The translations under genes and the position numbers were made by a program. Below, in pieces: positions 1-9,959 of a stretch of DNA of 64,000 nucleotides (the first letter of the stretch is position 1; every line of letters starts with the position of its first letter). The stretch is from Heloderma charlesbogerti (Eukaryota > Chordata > Lepidosauria > Squamata > Helodermatidae): contig JANEZZ010001905.1 of assembly GCA_026122225.1 (NCBI GenBank), positions 2,916,001-2,980,000 of the forward strand. The letters run 5' to 3'. Below the pieces are notes generated by a model. It saw only the letters and a program-made list of their open reading frames with translations, searched no databases and was not told the origin of the DNA.

Positions 1-402
1 TCCCCCTTCCAAGTTGGTGGCCATCACTACATCTGGTGATTGTGAATTCCATAGTTTAACTATGTGCTGTGTGAAGAAGGACTAAGTTTTATCTGCCTTG
101 AGTCTCATACCATTCAGCTTGATGGGATGACCCTGGGTACTAGTATTATGGGAGAGGAAGAAAAACGTCTCCCTAACCACATTCTCCACACCATGCATAT
201 TTTTTCATTATAATTTATATTGTATTTTCTATTTATTATATTTTGGTATAGTTTATCCACTGTGTGAAGAAGTATTTCCTTTTGCCGGTCCTGAAACAGC
301 CAATCAATTTTGTTGGATGAATCCAAGCTCTAGTAATACAGGAGAGGGTAAAAACTTTTTTCTCTATCCACTTTCTCCACATCATGAATAATGTAATGAT
401 TT
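1..402 (-). mobile_element. CR1 LINE 3' fragments, two partial copies
   Basis: Two consecutive pieces of the same CR1 3' region (about 1-215 and 246-402) lie in reverse orientation. Both carry the stretch around 'ctgtgtgaagaag' and the 'ctttctccacaccatgcata' type block. The same blocks recur near 30.1, 38.2 and 43.1 kb. The reading frames are broken and the element continues beyond the window edge. Confidence 0.7.
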
Positions 403-1125
403 AAAGAATTAGTTTCGGTAGCCTTGAGAACACCAGAGAAAGTATGCCTATTTAAAGACAAATTCCATGAGTGTAGAAACTGAGCAAAATTCTGTGGGGC
501 TTTTTACACTCCCCTGTGATGTCAGTGCAGAAGTTATGATCCATGGAATCGATCTTCATCCGATGGGTGACCATAGCAACCTGATTGCATGAGGCATCCT
601 GTGCCTGACAAGGAGAGAAGGGGGCTGAAATTCTGGCAGGGGTGAGGGGTTGACTCCCTTCATGAGGAAACGAACAGACTGGTTCTTGCTTCACCCTGCC
701 TTGTGCCTCAGCTATGCTCTCCAAGGAACAGCAAAGCTGGAAGAGTCAAGCAAAACTAAATTGTGTGGTATGCTTCAAGAGAAAAGAGGAAAGATGTCAT
801 GAAAATATGTCAGGCTTCAGGGGAAGGGACGAAAGTCTTCAAAGCCAAGTTCGTGTTCTACTTTGACCCAAGAGGCAGGGCAGGGTGGGCAGTTGGCTGG
901 GGCAGCCTGCCGACCACCAGAGATTTCACCTGCTCATTTGGTATTTTGGCCCTGTTGCTTTGTTGAATAAGCAAGATGTTTTGAGCCTGGGGGATTTCAT
1001 ACTTTGATTTTTCTATTGACCCCTACATATTTTAAAACCACAGTGTGGCAACACTGGTTGTCCTTAGTTCCCTTCACTATTGCCTAATGAAAGCATGCCT
1101 AATGGTCAACATGCAATGTGCAAGC
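403..1125. other. No gene recognised
   Basis: Short chance reading frames only. No splice-bounded exon, RNA gene or clear repeat boundary was seen. Confidence 0.5.
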
Positions 1126-1128
1126 TGG

Positions 1129-1215
1129 GATGGTGACGATGATTACATTTATATCCTGCCTTTTTTCCCTCTTGCAAAGCACCCAATATCATACCACTTC
1201 CATTATCTGTAGCCT
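1129..1215 (-). mobile_element. CORE/MIR-like SINE 3' fragment
   Basis: 'acatttatatcctgcc' followed by 'cttgcaaagcaccc' matches the 3' part of the SINE family seen more completely at 8126-8365, 9584-9912, 23872-24108 and 40405-40660. Confidence 0.5.
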
Positions 1216-1439
1216 GGTGGTCTTGGAGAAATGCCTATTCATAACAGGCCCAGTAGGCAGGACCCAAAGAGCTGATTATAAGCACCCAGTTTCCCCCAGG
1301 AATTGATTTTTCGAATTAGCTGGTTTTCTTTGCAGAATGGTAGCCCACCTTTCTCCCATTTGTGATTCCTGGGCTTTATACAGACCACCGTGCATGCACA
1401 ATTTGCCACAGCTTCCACTCCATCATCTCTTTCATTTAT

Positions 1440-1480
1440 GTTGTTGTTGGTGGTGGTGGTGGTGGTGGTATTATTATTAC
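1440..1480. repeat. GGT/ATT microsatellite
   Basis: A GTT run leads into seven GGT-type units and then ATT units. Confidence 0.8.
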
Positions 1481-1564
1481 CATATTGCAGCAATCAGGGG
1501 GTGAGGTTTCGGTGTCCTGCATAACCCCCATGAATGTCTGAAGCGGCCTCAACCTGAGTTAGAT

Positions 1565-1702
1565 CAGGAGTGGGCAGAAGGTGGATCTCCAGAGGTTGGA
1601 CTTCACCTCCCAGAAACCCCTGCCAGAATGACCAGGGGTCAGGCAATCTGGGAGCTGAAGTCCAAAACATCTGGAGATCTACTTTCTGGCTGCCCACCCT
1701 TG
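1565..1702. mobile_element. Short palindromic hAT-type MITE
   Basis: The left end 'caggagtgggcagaaggtgg' is mirrored by the right end 'ctggctgcccacccttg', and most of the interior is an inverted repeat. The flanks 'agttagat' (1557-1564) and 'agtcaaat' (1703-1710) match at 6 of 8 bases, as an aged 8-bp duplication would. It contains the 'gaagtccaaaacatctgg' motif shared with the copies at 12236, 22470 and 38738. Confidence 0.65.
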
Positions 1703-1721
1703 AGTCAAATCATGAGCAGAA

Positions 1722-2480
1722 TAGGGATGTCGGAGAATTTCTCCACGAATCTCGGGGAGGCCGAATGCCAACACATTCGGTCCCCCGAAATTGGTGGAGA
1801 AACGGTCCGCCACCCCCCCCCCGCCATCCCCCCGGAATGGGACTTACCTTTGTTGAATGTCCCTGGGGGCGGCAGCTCCCGGCGGTGGTTCGGCGGCGGT
1901 TCAGCGGCGGCGGCGGCAGTGGTGGCCGGTCTTCTGACCGGCTGCCACCATCGCCATTTCCAAGTAAAAAAACAACAACAACAAACGTGATAGGCTACGT
2001 AAAGATTTACGTAGCCTAGCACGGCTAGATTTTTAAAAAACACCGTGATAGGCTATGTAATTGTTGACGTAGCCTATCACGGCTGACTTTGGGGGGGGGG
2101 GAAGCACGTACGCAAATAGCGTTGCCCTTATTTTCGCCGTAGTCTATGTAAATGTTTACGTAGACTACACGTGCCCAAATAAGGAAGCAAATGGCGGCGC
2201 CCATGGGCGCCACCATTTGCGTACACGCTTTTTTTTTCCCCCAAAGTCAGCCATGATAGGCTACGTAAACATTTACGTAGCCTATCACGGCTGACTGCAG
2301 GGACGCAAACGGTGGTGGCTATGGCCGCCGCCATTTGCGTCCCGGCAGGAGAAAAGGTTTCGCGGCCGGAGGGACGGGACGCCTCCCCCCTGGCCAGAAT
2401 TTCGGGGGGAGGGATGGAGCGCCTCCCCCCCACCGCGAAGCAAGCTGCGGGATCAGGTAAGGGACTTTCGTACATCCCTA
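1722..2480. mobile_element. hAT-type MITE with nested palindromes (759 bp)
   Basis: It starts 'tagggatgt' and ends 'acatcccta'. It is flanked by a perfect 8-bp direct repeat, gagcagaa, at 1714-1721 and 2481-2488. An 8-bp duplication with TAGGG termini fits the hAT superfamily. Inside are palindromes at 1986-2023, 2044-2081, 2139-2168 and 2252-2289, each built on TACGTAG(C/A)CTA, plus a GC-rich block. A longer relative lies at 50913-51754. It has no coding capacity for a transposase. Confidence 0.9.
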
Positions 2481-2526
2481 GAGCAGAATAAATTATGCAA
2501 AAAACAAAATCTGCGTAATTCATTCA

Positions 2527-2810
2527 GATTACACTCTGCCCTTTTCATCTATGGAAAGTTTGAGCAGGGGGCGGAGTTCAAGCTGGGGACCCAAATCCTG
2601 CCCCCTTCCCTTGGCCAGGCCCCCTTTCCTCCAACCACTGGGTTCTTGGTGGTTTCCCGGCTTGTGTGCAGGTCTCTCTCCCACCCCTGTAAAAGGTTGA
2701 AATGTCTCTCCTGAGGCCTTGTTACTGGCACTGAGCATTAAGCTAAAGTTGGCTAGTATTTTTGGCCCCACCCTTTTGCCTGTGGCCCCACCCACCACTG
2801 GAATGCAGCC
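2527..2810 (+). mobile_element. Interspersed repeat fragment, probably hAT-derived
   Basis: Shares blocks such as 'ctttcctccaacca', 'aaaaggtt.aaatg.ctctcct' and 'gctaaa' with 8995-9275. Blocks of the same kind appear inverted in the bounded hAT-type element at 34225-34543. Its ends are not clear here. Confidence 0.45.
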
Positions 2811-2819
2811 CCCGAGAGC

Positions 2820-3160
2820 TTCTCTGAATGGAATCAGGCCCTTAAGCTGAAAGAGTTCCGCACCCCTGGCCTTGAGAAACTGAGTTAGACAAATGGTCCA
2901 TCATGTTGCCCAGCCCACCTCTGTTTATTCAGAGTGGCATCCACAGTCCTCCCCTTCTACCAAGGCCTCTTTCTCATGGCTGATGACTGAACTAGGGTAA
3001 GACTTCGTGAATGCCACACATAGGGTGCTACCCACTGAGCTGCGGTGGCTGAGCCCTGCAGCTGTAACCCCCGTGGAGCAGCCAGGCCAGCCCATCCACC
3101 AAGGCCCAGTGACCCAGGATCATATGCGCCTGTAGTACCTCTTTTGTTTTAGGTAGGTGG
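2820..3160. other. No gene; 3' flank of the CKAP5-like gene
   Basis: No reading frame of interest. A weak tRNA-like stretch near 3025-3060 may be a decayed SINE head in reverse orientation. Confidence 0.3.
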
Positions 3161-3165
3161 TTGAT

Positions 3166-3171
3166 TTTATT
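3166..3171 (-). terminator. Putative polyadenylation signal AATAAA (CKAP5-like gene)
   Basis: TTTATT on the plus strand reads AATAAA on the gene strand, about 145 bases after the stop codon. No adjoining poly-A tract marks a fresh retrocopy, so any tail has decayed. Confidence 0.45.
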
Positions 3172-3316
3172 GTTTAGTTTTTCACCTCATGAATGATTTG
3201 CTGGCCTGAGGGGGCAGTCCAGCGAAAAGTATACCTGGCCAAATCATAGACCCTCTGCACCTTCTGCCTTCTTTGAGGTGTTTGGCACATGGAGGACATG
3301 TCACTGCGGCTTCACT

Positions 3317-6300
3317 CTAAGCCTCTTCCTCAGCAGGAGAGCAAATCTTCTGTTTGCTTTCTCTCTCTGAAGCTATAACTGCCAAACCATGCTTGACATA
3401 ACTCCGGAAGAGGAGGGAGCAATTCTTCAAGAAAGGTTCTAAGTCTGCCTCAGGGTGTTTCTCCTTGTGTTCGTACAGCTCCTCAAGGCCTGACCTGGCA
3501 GTCTCCTTGGAGTTGATCTTCTTGAAAATCTCTGCCAGTGTGTTGTTGATTCTGTCCTCAGCTGGGCAAGAAGCACCTTTCTCCACATCCACACCAGCCT
3601 GCTCTGCTGAGTGCCTCACAAGCTTCCATAGATGGGCCTCCAACTCAGACTCATCTCTGTCCTCTATCAGGGTGAGGTGATCCAAGATCTCAGCTCCCTT
3701 CAGCTTGCAAAGGGTGTGCAGAAGAGCCTTCAGTGCCCGGAGAGGGTAACTGCTCTCGTACTGCTTCAGCTTTTCCTTAGGCCATGCCGTCATGAAGACA
3801 TGGATATCTAGCAGGATCTGGCCCAGGCTGACACTGTCAATGGTTCGCGGAAGGTGCCTGGCACTTTTCCACAAACACTTTGCCACCATTTCAGAAAAGG
3901 CAAAGAGATTGGTGGTGCTCAAGCCTTCATGGAGCAGAAGAAGCAAAGAACTGAGAAGTCTGGTCTGGTCCGATTTCTCCAGCACCTCTGTTATCAAGAG
4001 ATTGACAGACTGGATAGCGTCTTGCCCTTCTTGAAGCTCATCGACTGGAGAATCCAGTAATAAGGTGATGAGACTGCTCAGGAGCTCCTTCAGCACCCCA
4101 GCAGAGGCTTCCTGGGCCAGGCTCTCCACCTGGAAGAGGGAGATCATGTTGCAAATGACACAGCTGTAAAGCTCAATGACTTGCTCCTTCCTCATCTCCT
4201 CCTCGGACGTCATGTGGAGCCGATGGATGAACTTCAGCTGTTGGATTGTTGCTATCAGAAATTGGTTTGTATGCCCAGACATCATCTCCACTTTGTCCTC
4301 CTGCTTTATAATCTCCTGGATCTGCACTAGGGCCTCAATGCTGGTGCTGATGTTGCCACCGGCTACATTGCAAATGATCATATTGATGTTGAGAGTGATG
4401 CTGCTTTCAGTCTGGGATTCCAGGCTCACATATTGGGAGAGGAAGTCAACCTGTTTAGGATTCTTGTGGAAGGCCAGGCTGTCGGCATACACTACCTCAG
4501 CTTGGTCAATATTGGAAATGTAATATTCTTCCCCTGTATGATGGCCAGTTCCATGGCTGAGTTTGGAGCCCTCTACTGACCCCACCCAACCAGCCAAGTT
4601 GAAGACCTCAGCATCAGCTTTTTCTTCCCTGACTTGTTTGGCTTCTGCCTCTTTCATGCTCCCCTCCAATAGGTTCATGTGTTTGTCAGATATATTCCCG
4701 ATTGCTTTGAATGCCTCAACTCCATACACATCCCGAGCAGTTGCAAAGACCTTCAAGGCAGCAATATGGACAGCATTGTTTGAATCTCCAGTCAAGGAGA
4801 TGATTGTCTTCAGAACTTTGCTTGGGTTTGGCTGGCACACAGCTGGACCATAGATCTTCAGCAGCCATCCCAGCTCTTTCAAGCATCCTACCCGCTGGTT
4901 GGCATTCTTGCCCTGGGCTCCCTCCAGGAGGAAGCAGAAAATCTTGCAGGCTGGGTAGACAAGGGTTGTTTGCTTCACTATTGCCCGTACCTCTTTGAGG
5001 ATGGACTCCTTCGTCCCCCCCATTTTCAGGAGAAGGTAGGGAAGGAAGGAGGAGGCCTCATTCTCCATCAGCTGGTATCTCTCCTCAATCAGTAGGCTGA
5101 AGAGTCTTTTGAGATACTCTAAGGTCTTCATCAGCACCCATGTGTTGGTGTCAAACAACCGCAGGCTGAGCCATTTCAGGACGAGGTCCAAGCAGCTGAT
5201 GACTCCCTCCTTCTCGGTTTCTAAGTGCTTGGTCATCACAGTCAGAGCTTTGATGTGGTGCTGGAAATTGGAGTGAAACAGCTCCTCCTGCACCCAGTTG
5301 GAGAGGCACCCACACATCTGAACCTTGAGCTGCTCAACGTACTTGCTACTTGGGGTGCTGAAGTTCCATCTCAGCACCTTCAGAGCCTTCTCATCCTTGA
5401 GCCTCTGCTCTTTTGCCTTGGGGACAATAATGAAAATGGGCCCCAGCTTGCTACTCTCTTCCTTCATGCTAAGTTTTGCTGGCAGCTTCATGTTTGGTAG
5501 TCTCTTAGCTTTGGGGATGGTTCCTTCTGATTTGTCCTTTCTTATATCCAAACTCAGCTCACTGGACCCCACATTTTCAGTAGAGAAGCAGGGAGGATTG
5601 GATTGTTGGGGAGGAGCTGAGGTTGACTTGGCCCAAGACTTGCCCCTCGGTAGCTTGGAAAGTGACTTAGGGAAGTTGAAAGTGGCCTTGGCTGGCTGGC
5701 CAGCTTTGGCTTTCTCCAGCAATGACAGCACCTCATCTCTAGATGCTGGTTTCATTTTGTTGGCCGCTTCAGACATCTTCTCAAAACCCAGGTGGAGAAG
5801 GAAGAATGGCAGGGCTTCATGAGCTGCCGTGCGCGTTTCCTCACAGCCATCCTCCAAGGACGAATAGAGATGGGGCACGCAACGCAGCAGGTCAGCGGAG
5901 GCAGAACTGGGGCATGGCAGCTTCTCAGCCAGCCAACCCAGGAGCCCCTGCCTCTGGAAAAAATTCTCCTTCTTCAGATCTGTGGAGAGGTCTTCCCCTT
6001 CCAGCCATTCCTTCATGCCGGTCTGCTCTGCCCAGGCCTCCACAGTGGCCAGGGCTGCTGCCCGCAAGCTGCCCTTGCTGTCTCTGAGGGCAGCAATGAT
6101 GGACATCCCCAGAGTCTTGACATGATACCGAATGCCAGGGCCCATGGCCCGCGCCAGCTGCTGAAGGATGACGAGCGTCTGCTTCACCAGGGCTTTGTTG
6201 GAGTCCTGCAAACAAGTCTTTAGGGCAACGGGAAGGTCCCCGATGCTTGGCTGGATGGAACTGACATCACTGAGCATCCTGGAGACCTCCTCCAGCCCTT

Positions 6301-7189
6301 CCTTGCGGACCTTCCAGCTGGTATCCTGCATCTTTGACATCAGCTCCATTGAGATATTCTTGCTGATGTCAATGGCATCATTCCTCCTGCAGGACTGCGC
6401 ATCCCCTCCTCTCTGGTCATTCCCACCCCTGCAGAACCTGCAGCGGCCTCGTGTGGGAGGGGGCGGGCTCTGGTTGTTCACCTTCTCAAACTCGGCATCG
6501 ATCTGGGAGAGAAGGAGTGGCTTTTCATCCTCAAAGAAGGCCCTCAGCGGGGCTCCTACATACAGGTACATCACCCCCAGGAGGTTGAAGGCAGACGCCC
6601 GCACATCTGGGTGGGCTGCATCCAAGGCAAATTTAATGTAGCTAACAAAGCTTCTGGCATCCAAGCCATCAAAGCCAAAGTCTTTAATGGCACTAGACAG
6701 CCAGTTGAGGGTTTCTGAATGGGTTCTGGGGCTGTCTTGCATGAAGGCTGCTTCTGCTACCTTCCCCGCTGTCCAGGGCAATCCGCATGCTTCAGCCACC
6801 GCAGTCAGAGCTTCTTTGGTGTCACTGCTACAGATAACATCTCCAATTTTGTCCACTAGGTTTCCCAAGACAAACTGAGCTGAGGTTTTGGAGAAGTTCC
6901 CCTTCTGGGCAATAAGGGTGACAATTCGCAGCTTCTTCTGCATCACTTGGAGCTTGGTTTCATTCCACCCAGGGTCTTTATCCAGCAACCTCACTAGAGC
7001 CTGGCAGGGCATCTGGTTTTTCTCCATGTCTTCCACGGCCCTCTCAAAAATCTCCAGGCAGGAAATCCGTTCTTTCCAGTTGCTGCTGTCCAGATGTTGG
7101 AGGCAGGATGCTGGGAGGACTGCTGCAGCTTCCAGTTCACATGATTCTTCTGAAAGTTCCTTCTCAGGCACGTTTCTTGGCTCTAGCAT
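3317..7189 (-). CDS. CKAP5/ch-TOG/XMAP215-like protein, intronless, TOG3 to C-terminus
   Basis: A single 1290-codon frame, ATG at 7187-7189 and TAG at 3317-3319. XMAP215 proteins bind tubulin through TOG domains and speed microtubule plus-end growth; vertebrate CKAP5 is about 2030 residues and is encoded by many exons. Here residues ~24-247 match TOG3 (key run SNWKERISCLEIFERAV), ~272-500 TOG4 (TGMKEWLEGEDLS), ~590-850 TOG5 (FLEGAQGKNANQRVGCLKEL type region) and ~905-1270 the C-terminal domain. TOG1 and TOG2 are absent. Homology begins just after the ATG (PEKELSEESCELEAAAVLP), and nothing CKAP5-like is seen upstream of it. The start has A at -3. No introns, stops or frameshifts occur over 3.9 kb, which points to a retrocopy kept by selection. 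The TOG3-TOG4 linker (residues ~249-272) is Arg/Gly/Cys-rich rather than acidic. Function is inferred from the family only; testis or oocyte expression is a guess. Confidence 0.9.
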   Translation of the reverse strand: MLEPRNVPEKELSEESCELEAAAVLPASCLQHLDSSNWKERISCLEIFERAVEDMEKNQMPCQALVRLLDKDPGWNETKLQVMQKKLRIVTLIAQKGNFSKTSAQFVLGNLVDKIGDVICSSDTKEALTAVAEACGLPWTAGKVAEAAFMQDSPRTHSETLNWLSSAIKDFGFDGLDARSFVSYIKFALDAAHPDVRASAFNLLGVMYLYVGAPLRAFFEDEKPLLLSQIDAEFEKVNNQSPPPPTRGRCRFCRGGNDQRGGDAQSCRRNDAIDISKNISMELMSKMQDTSWKVRKEGLEEVSRMLSDVSSIQPSIGDLPVALKTCLQDSNKALVKQTLVILQQLARAMGPGIRYHVKTLGMSIIAALRDSKGSLRAAALATVEAWAEQTGMKEWLEGEDLSTDLKKENFFQRQGLLGWLAEKLPCPSSASADLLRCVPHLYSSLEDGCEETRTAAHEALPFFLLHLGFEKMSEAANKMKPASRDEVLSLLEKAKAGQPAKATFNFPKSLSKLPRGKSWAKSTSAPPQQSNPPCFSTENVGSSELSLDIRKDKSEGTIPKAKRLPNMKLPAKLSMKEESSKLGPIFIIVPKAKEQRLKDEKALKVLRWNFSTPSSKYVEQLKVQMCGCLSNWVQEELFHSNFQHHIKALTVMTKHLETEKEGVISCLDLVLKWLSLRLFDTNTWVLMKTLEYLKRLFSLLIEERYQLMENEASSFLPYLLLKMGGTKESILKEVRAIVKQTTLVYPACKIFCFLLEGAQGKNANQRVGCLKELGWLLKIYGPAVCQPNPSKVLKTIISLTGDSNNAVHIAALKVFATARDVYGVEAFKAIGNISDKHMNLLEGSMKEAEAKQVREEKADAEVFNLAGWVGSVEGSKLSHGTGHHTGEEYYISNIDQAEVVYADSLAFHKNPKQVDFLSQYVSLESQTESSITLNINMIICNVAGGNISTSIEALVQIQEIIKQEDKVEMMSGHTNQFLIATIQQLKFIHRLHMTSEEEMRKEQVIELYSCVICNMISLFQVESLAQEASAGVLKELLSSLITLLLDSPVDELQEGQDAIQSVNLLITEVLEKSDQTRLLSSLLLLLHEGLSTTNLFAFSEMVAKCLWKSARHLPRTIDSVSLGQILLDIHVFMTAWPKEKLKQYESSYPLRALKALLHTLCKLKGAEILDHLTLIEDRDESELEAHLWKLVRHSAEQAGVDVEKGASCPAEDRINNTLAEIFKKINSKETARSGLEELYEHKEKHPEADLEPFLKNCSLLFRSYVKHGLAVIASERESKQKICSPAEEEA

Positions 7190-7427
7190 CTTGGCTGACC
7201 TTGAGTTCTAGAACTTTGGCTAGCCACGTTGGGCATGGTGACTTTGCCCTTGGTTGGGTGGCTCTCAGTTCAGAGAGAGCAAAGTACATTCCGGGAAACA
7301 AGAGGTGCCTGGGGTACCTTTGGGGATGTTCCTTGCTACCCCCACCCTCCACCCTGCCCCCCCAGAAAGGAGCTGATGGTTCCCAGAGGCTGGGGACGGG
7401 GGCCGTCCTAGGGGCTGCTGCCTCCAG

Positions 7428-7435
7428 CTTATAAG
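7428..7435 (-). promoter_or_regulatory. TATA-like element upstream of the CKAP5-like gene
   Basis: The palindromic octamer CTTATAAG lies about 240 bases upstream of the ATG on the gene strand. A start site about 25-30 bases downstream would give a 5' leader near 210 bases. Position and sequence are seen; use is inferred. Confidence 0.35.
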
Positions 7436-7471
7436 CGGTGATCCCTGCTTGAAGGCTAACATGGCTCATTG

Positions 7472-7479
7472 TGATGTCA
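7472..7479 (-). promoter_or_regulatory. CRE-like site upstream of the CKAP5-like gene
   Basis: TGATGTCA (TGACATCA on the gene strand) is one base from the CREB/CREM consensus TGACGTCA. It sits about 44 bases upstream of the TATA-like box, similar to the spacing in compact CREM-driven promoters. Confidence 0.35.
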
Positions 7480-7585
7480 TTCGTGCTTTAGCCACAGCCT
7501 GCAGAGAGACCAAAGCGAGAGAGAAGCTGTGGTGCTAAGAGTATGATGGTAATCATATCTTGCTTTGGTGTTACTTCCTTCGTGG

Positions 7586-7826
7586 GTGGGGGCAGTGGCA
7601 GAGTCCGGTGGCAGAGCACCTGCTTTACAAGCAGAAGGTTCTAGATTTGGTCCCAGCATCTCTTGCTAAGAGGATTTCGGGGAGCAGAGCTGAGGAAGAT
7701 CCCCCACCCATCTACCCACCTGACACCTTGAGGAACTAATTTATCTCAGGCAGCAGGGCAGGGAAAGACCTCATCGGGAAGATCTGCTGCATGTCTGAGC
7801 AACAGACAATACTGGCCTAAGTGGAC
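7586..7826 (+). mobile_element. tRNA-derived SINE
   Basis: The head has a box-A-like 'tggcagagcac' and a box-B-like 'ggttctagatttggtcc' around an anticodon-like loop. The tail 'gcaacagacaatactgg' belongs to the same SINE type. Relatives lie at 11240-11335 (reverse), 14548-14720 (reverse) and 56445-56700. Confidence 0.65.
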
Positions 7827-8125
7827 AGGACTCTGTGTAAGCTCCCGGTGAACATCCAACATGGAGCATGCTGTACCGGAGCCGGACTAAAGGTCAAGTC
7901 TGGGCTGTCCTTTCCTAGCCTCACAGGCCTTTGTTTTGGACTCAGCACTCAGAAACAGGCAGCAGAAAAACAGAAAAGAAAAAATAACACTGGAAGGGGA
8001 AGAGCAAAAGAGGAACCAAGGAGCCAGGACAAGGGCGAAGGGATACCAAACAGTGTCAGGCTATCAGTCAACGCAAGGCATGAAGAAGGACCCATAGAAC
8101 AAGCGGGGAGGACGAGGTGAGCTAG

Positions 8126-8365
8126 GGTTTGTTTCGTTAGTTTGTTACATTTCTATCCCACCTTTTCCTCCAAGGAGCCCCAGACAGCGTACTTTATCCT
8201 CCTCCTCCTCTCCATTTTATTCTCACAACAACCTGGTGAGGTAGGCTAGGCTGAGAGTCAGCGACTGGCCCAAAGTCACTTGCGGGAGGCTTCGTGACCA
8301 CATGGGGACTTGAACCCAGGTCTCCCAGTCCAGCACTCTAGCCACTCCACCATAAGGGCTGCCAG
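8126..8365 (-). mobile_element. CORE/MIR-like SINE
   Basis: In reverse it reads from a tRNA-like head ('gtggctagagtgctgg', 'cctgggttcaagtcccc') through the core ('gtgactttgggccagtc', 'ctcaccaggttgttgtgag') to the tail ('ggtgggatagaaatg'). Nearly complete. Confidence 0.75.
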
Positions 8366-8994
8366 AGGCAAGGGGGAAAGAGCCACTTTGCCTTCCAACC
8401 TTGCATAGAAGAGGGGGGCTTGTTGGACAGCAGCCAAGCAGTCACAAATGACACGACACATATGGTGTGCAGCCTCACCTTGATGAATGGGGATTTCTGT
8501 CCTCTCCCTCCCCCACCCCCTCCCATGCATTATTAGCTCACTAACCGAGAGATTTAACTGGCTAATTCAGATCAGTCAGGGCATCTGAGCCTTCCTCACA
8601 CCTGCAGCTTTGGGCCATGTGCAGTTCTCCTCTCTGCCAGTTTTCCTTCCCTTCTGCCAGACTCTTTCCTCGGGCGTCTTCCTCTCCCTCTCATTCCTGT
8701 GGACGTCTTTGCCCACCCCTTTTTCCAGCTCCCCTTTCCTGTCAGAACCACAGGCTCCATTCCACTGTCCCTGGGATGGGTCTACTCAGTCCCTTTGAGT
8801 CTGATGTTTCTTCTCCCAGGTTCCTGGTGCTACTCAGCTCTGCCACATCCTGTTGGTTCCTGCTGCTTGTGCACAGGGAATTCTGGCTGGAACCAAGGAA
8901 TTCTGGGACTTGTCATTTCTGAGACAACCTGAGCCACGTGAGGAGGGGCACACAACCCTCTCTCTGTCTCTTATCCCAAACTACAGGTCCTAGA
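8366..8994. other. No gene recognised
   Basis: Pyrimidine-rich sequence with chance reading frames; no homology or splice structure recognised. Confidence 0.45.
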
Positions 8995-9275
8995 GCAGGA
9001 GTGAGAACCTCTGGCTTGTGGGCCAAATCCATCCAGCCCACCTGCAGTCCCCATCTGGCCCTCCAGCATGCCCAAGATGGCCATGCCCCCTCCCCGGCCC
9101 CACCCCTTTCTCCAACCACCGATTGTTTGGTTCTTTCCCAGCTTTTGCGCATTTTCCCCCCTTCTAAAAAGGTTCCAATGCCTCTCCTAAAGTTTAGTGA
9201 CTGACAGTAAGAGCTTGAAGCTAAAACGTGCTGGTAATTTTGGTTATGTTGGCTCCACTCGCTGTCCCCACCCCA
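8995..9275 (+). mobile_element. hAT-derived repeat fragment
   Basis: Starts 'caggagtgagaacctctggc', with 'gggccaaat' just inside. It shares blocks with 2527-2810, for example 'tttctccaaccac' and 'gctaaaacgtgctggtaattt'. The right end and target duplication were not found. Confidence 0.45.
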
Positions 9276-9583
9276 CCCCACTGCCTGCTGCGTGCGTCCC
9301 AGATCTCCACATGTTCGGTGGAAGGCCCGAGCAGGGAGCCTAAATATGTATATGCTTCATGTTCAGATTGAGCTCGGGGGCGGGGGTGAGGCAGAGCCAG
9401 CAGGTATGTTAATGTGGGGACAGACGGGCAGCCCCGTTTCCTCCTTCACAAAGGGGCAAATGTCAATGGGGCTACAGTGACCAACGTTCAGTTCTTTTAG
9501 ACTTTTCTGCCCCCTCCCCAGGGGTGTAAGTCAGCACTGCCAATAGAAAACAATGGAGAAATCCCAAGATTTAGCATAGTCAT

Positions 9584-9912
9584 CATTTATTTATTACATT
9601 TCTATCCTGCCTTTTTCCCCTTGCAAGGAACCCAAGGAGGCTTATATGGCCCTCCTCCTCTCCATTTTACCCTCACAACAACCCTGTGAGGTAGATCAGG
9701 CTGTAAGTCAGTGACTGGCCCAAAGTCACCCAGTGAGCTTCATGGCCAATTCAGTTTCCCGTGGGGAGCTGGTCGGCCACTGTGTGAACAGAATGCTGGA
9801 CTAGATGGACCGCTGATCTGATCCCTCATCAGGGCTCTTCTTATCTTCTTATGGAACCAGAACCAGATCTCCTGAGTCCCAGCCCAACACTCTAACCACT
9901 ACACCACACTGG
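9584..9912 (-). mobile_element. CORE/MIR-like SINE split by a CR1 tail
   Basis: The SINE tail and core (9584-9750) and its tRNA-like head (about 9856-9912) are in the normal reverse order. About 100 bases of CR1 3' end sit between them, at the point where 'catggccaagtggggac' would continue. Confidence 0.75.
9752..9855 (+). mobile_element. CR1 3' end inside a SINE
   Basis: Contains 'ggccactgtgtgaacagaat', 'gctggactagatggacc' and the terminal 'gggctcttcttat.ttcttat', the 3' end of the same CR1 type as at 39335-39999. It is severely 5' truncated. Confidence 0.7.
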
Positions 9913-9959
9913 ATCTCACAGTCATACTTGGGCAGAAGGAAGCAGCAGATGCAAGAATT

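Noticed and set aside
1570..2043. Overlapping frames of 112-149 codons on both strands
   Set aside because: They lie inside a palindromic MITE and its GC-rich block, with similar frames at 50795-51232. No homology.
7586..7660. Possible functional tRNA gene
   Set aside because: Box A/B-like words are present but the cloverleaf is incomplete and a SINE body follows.
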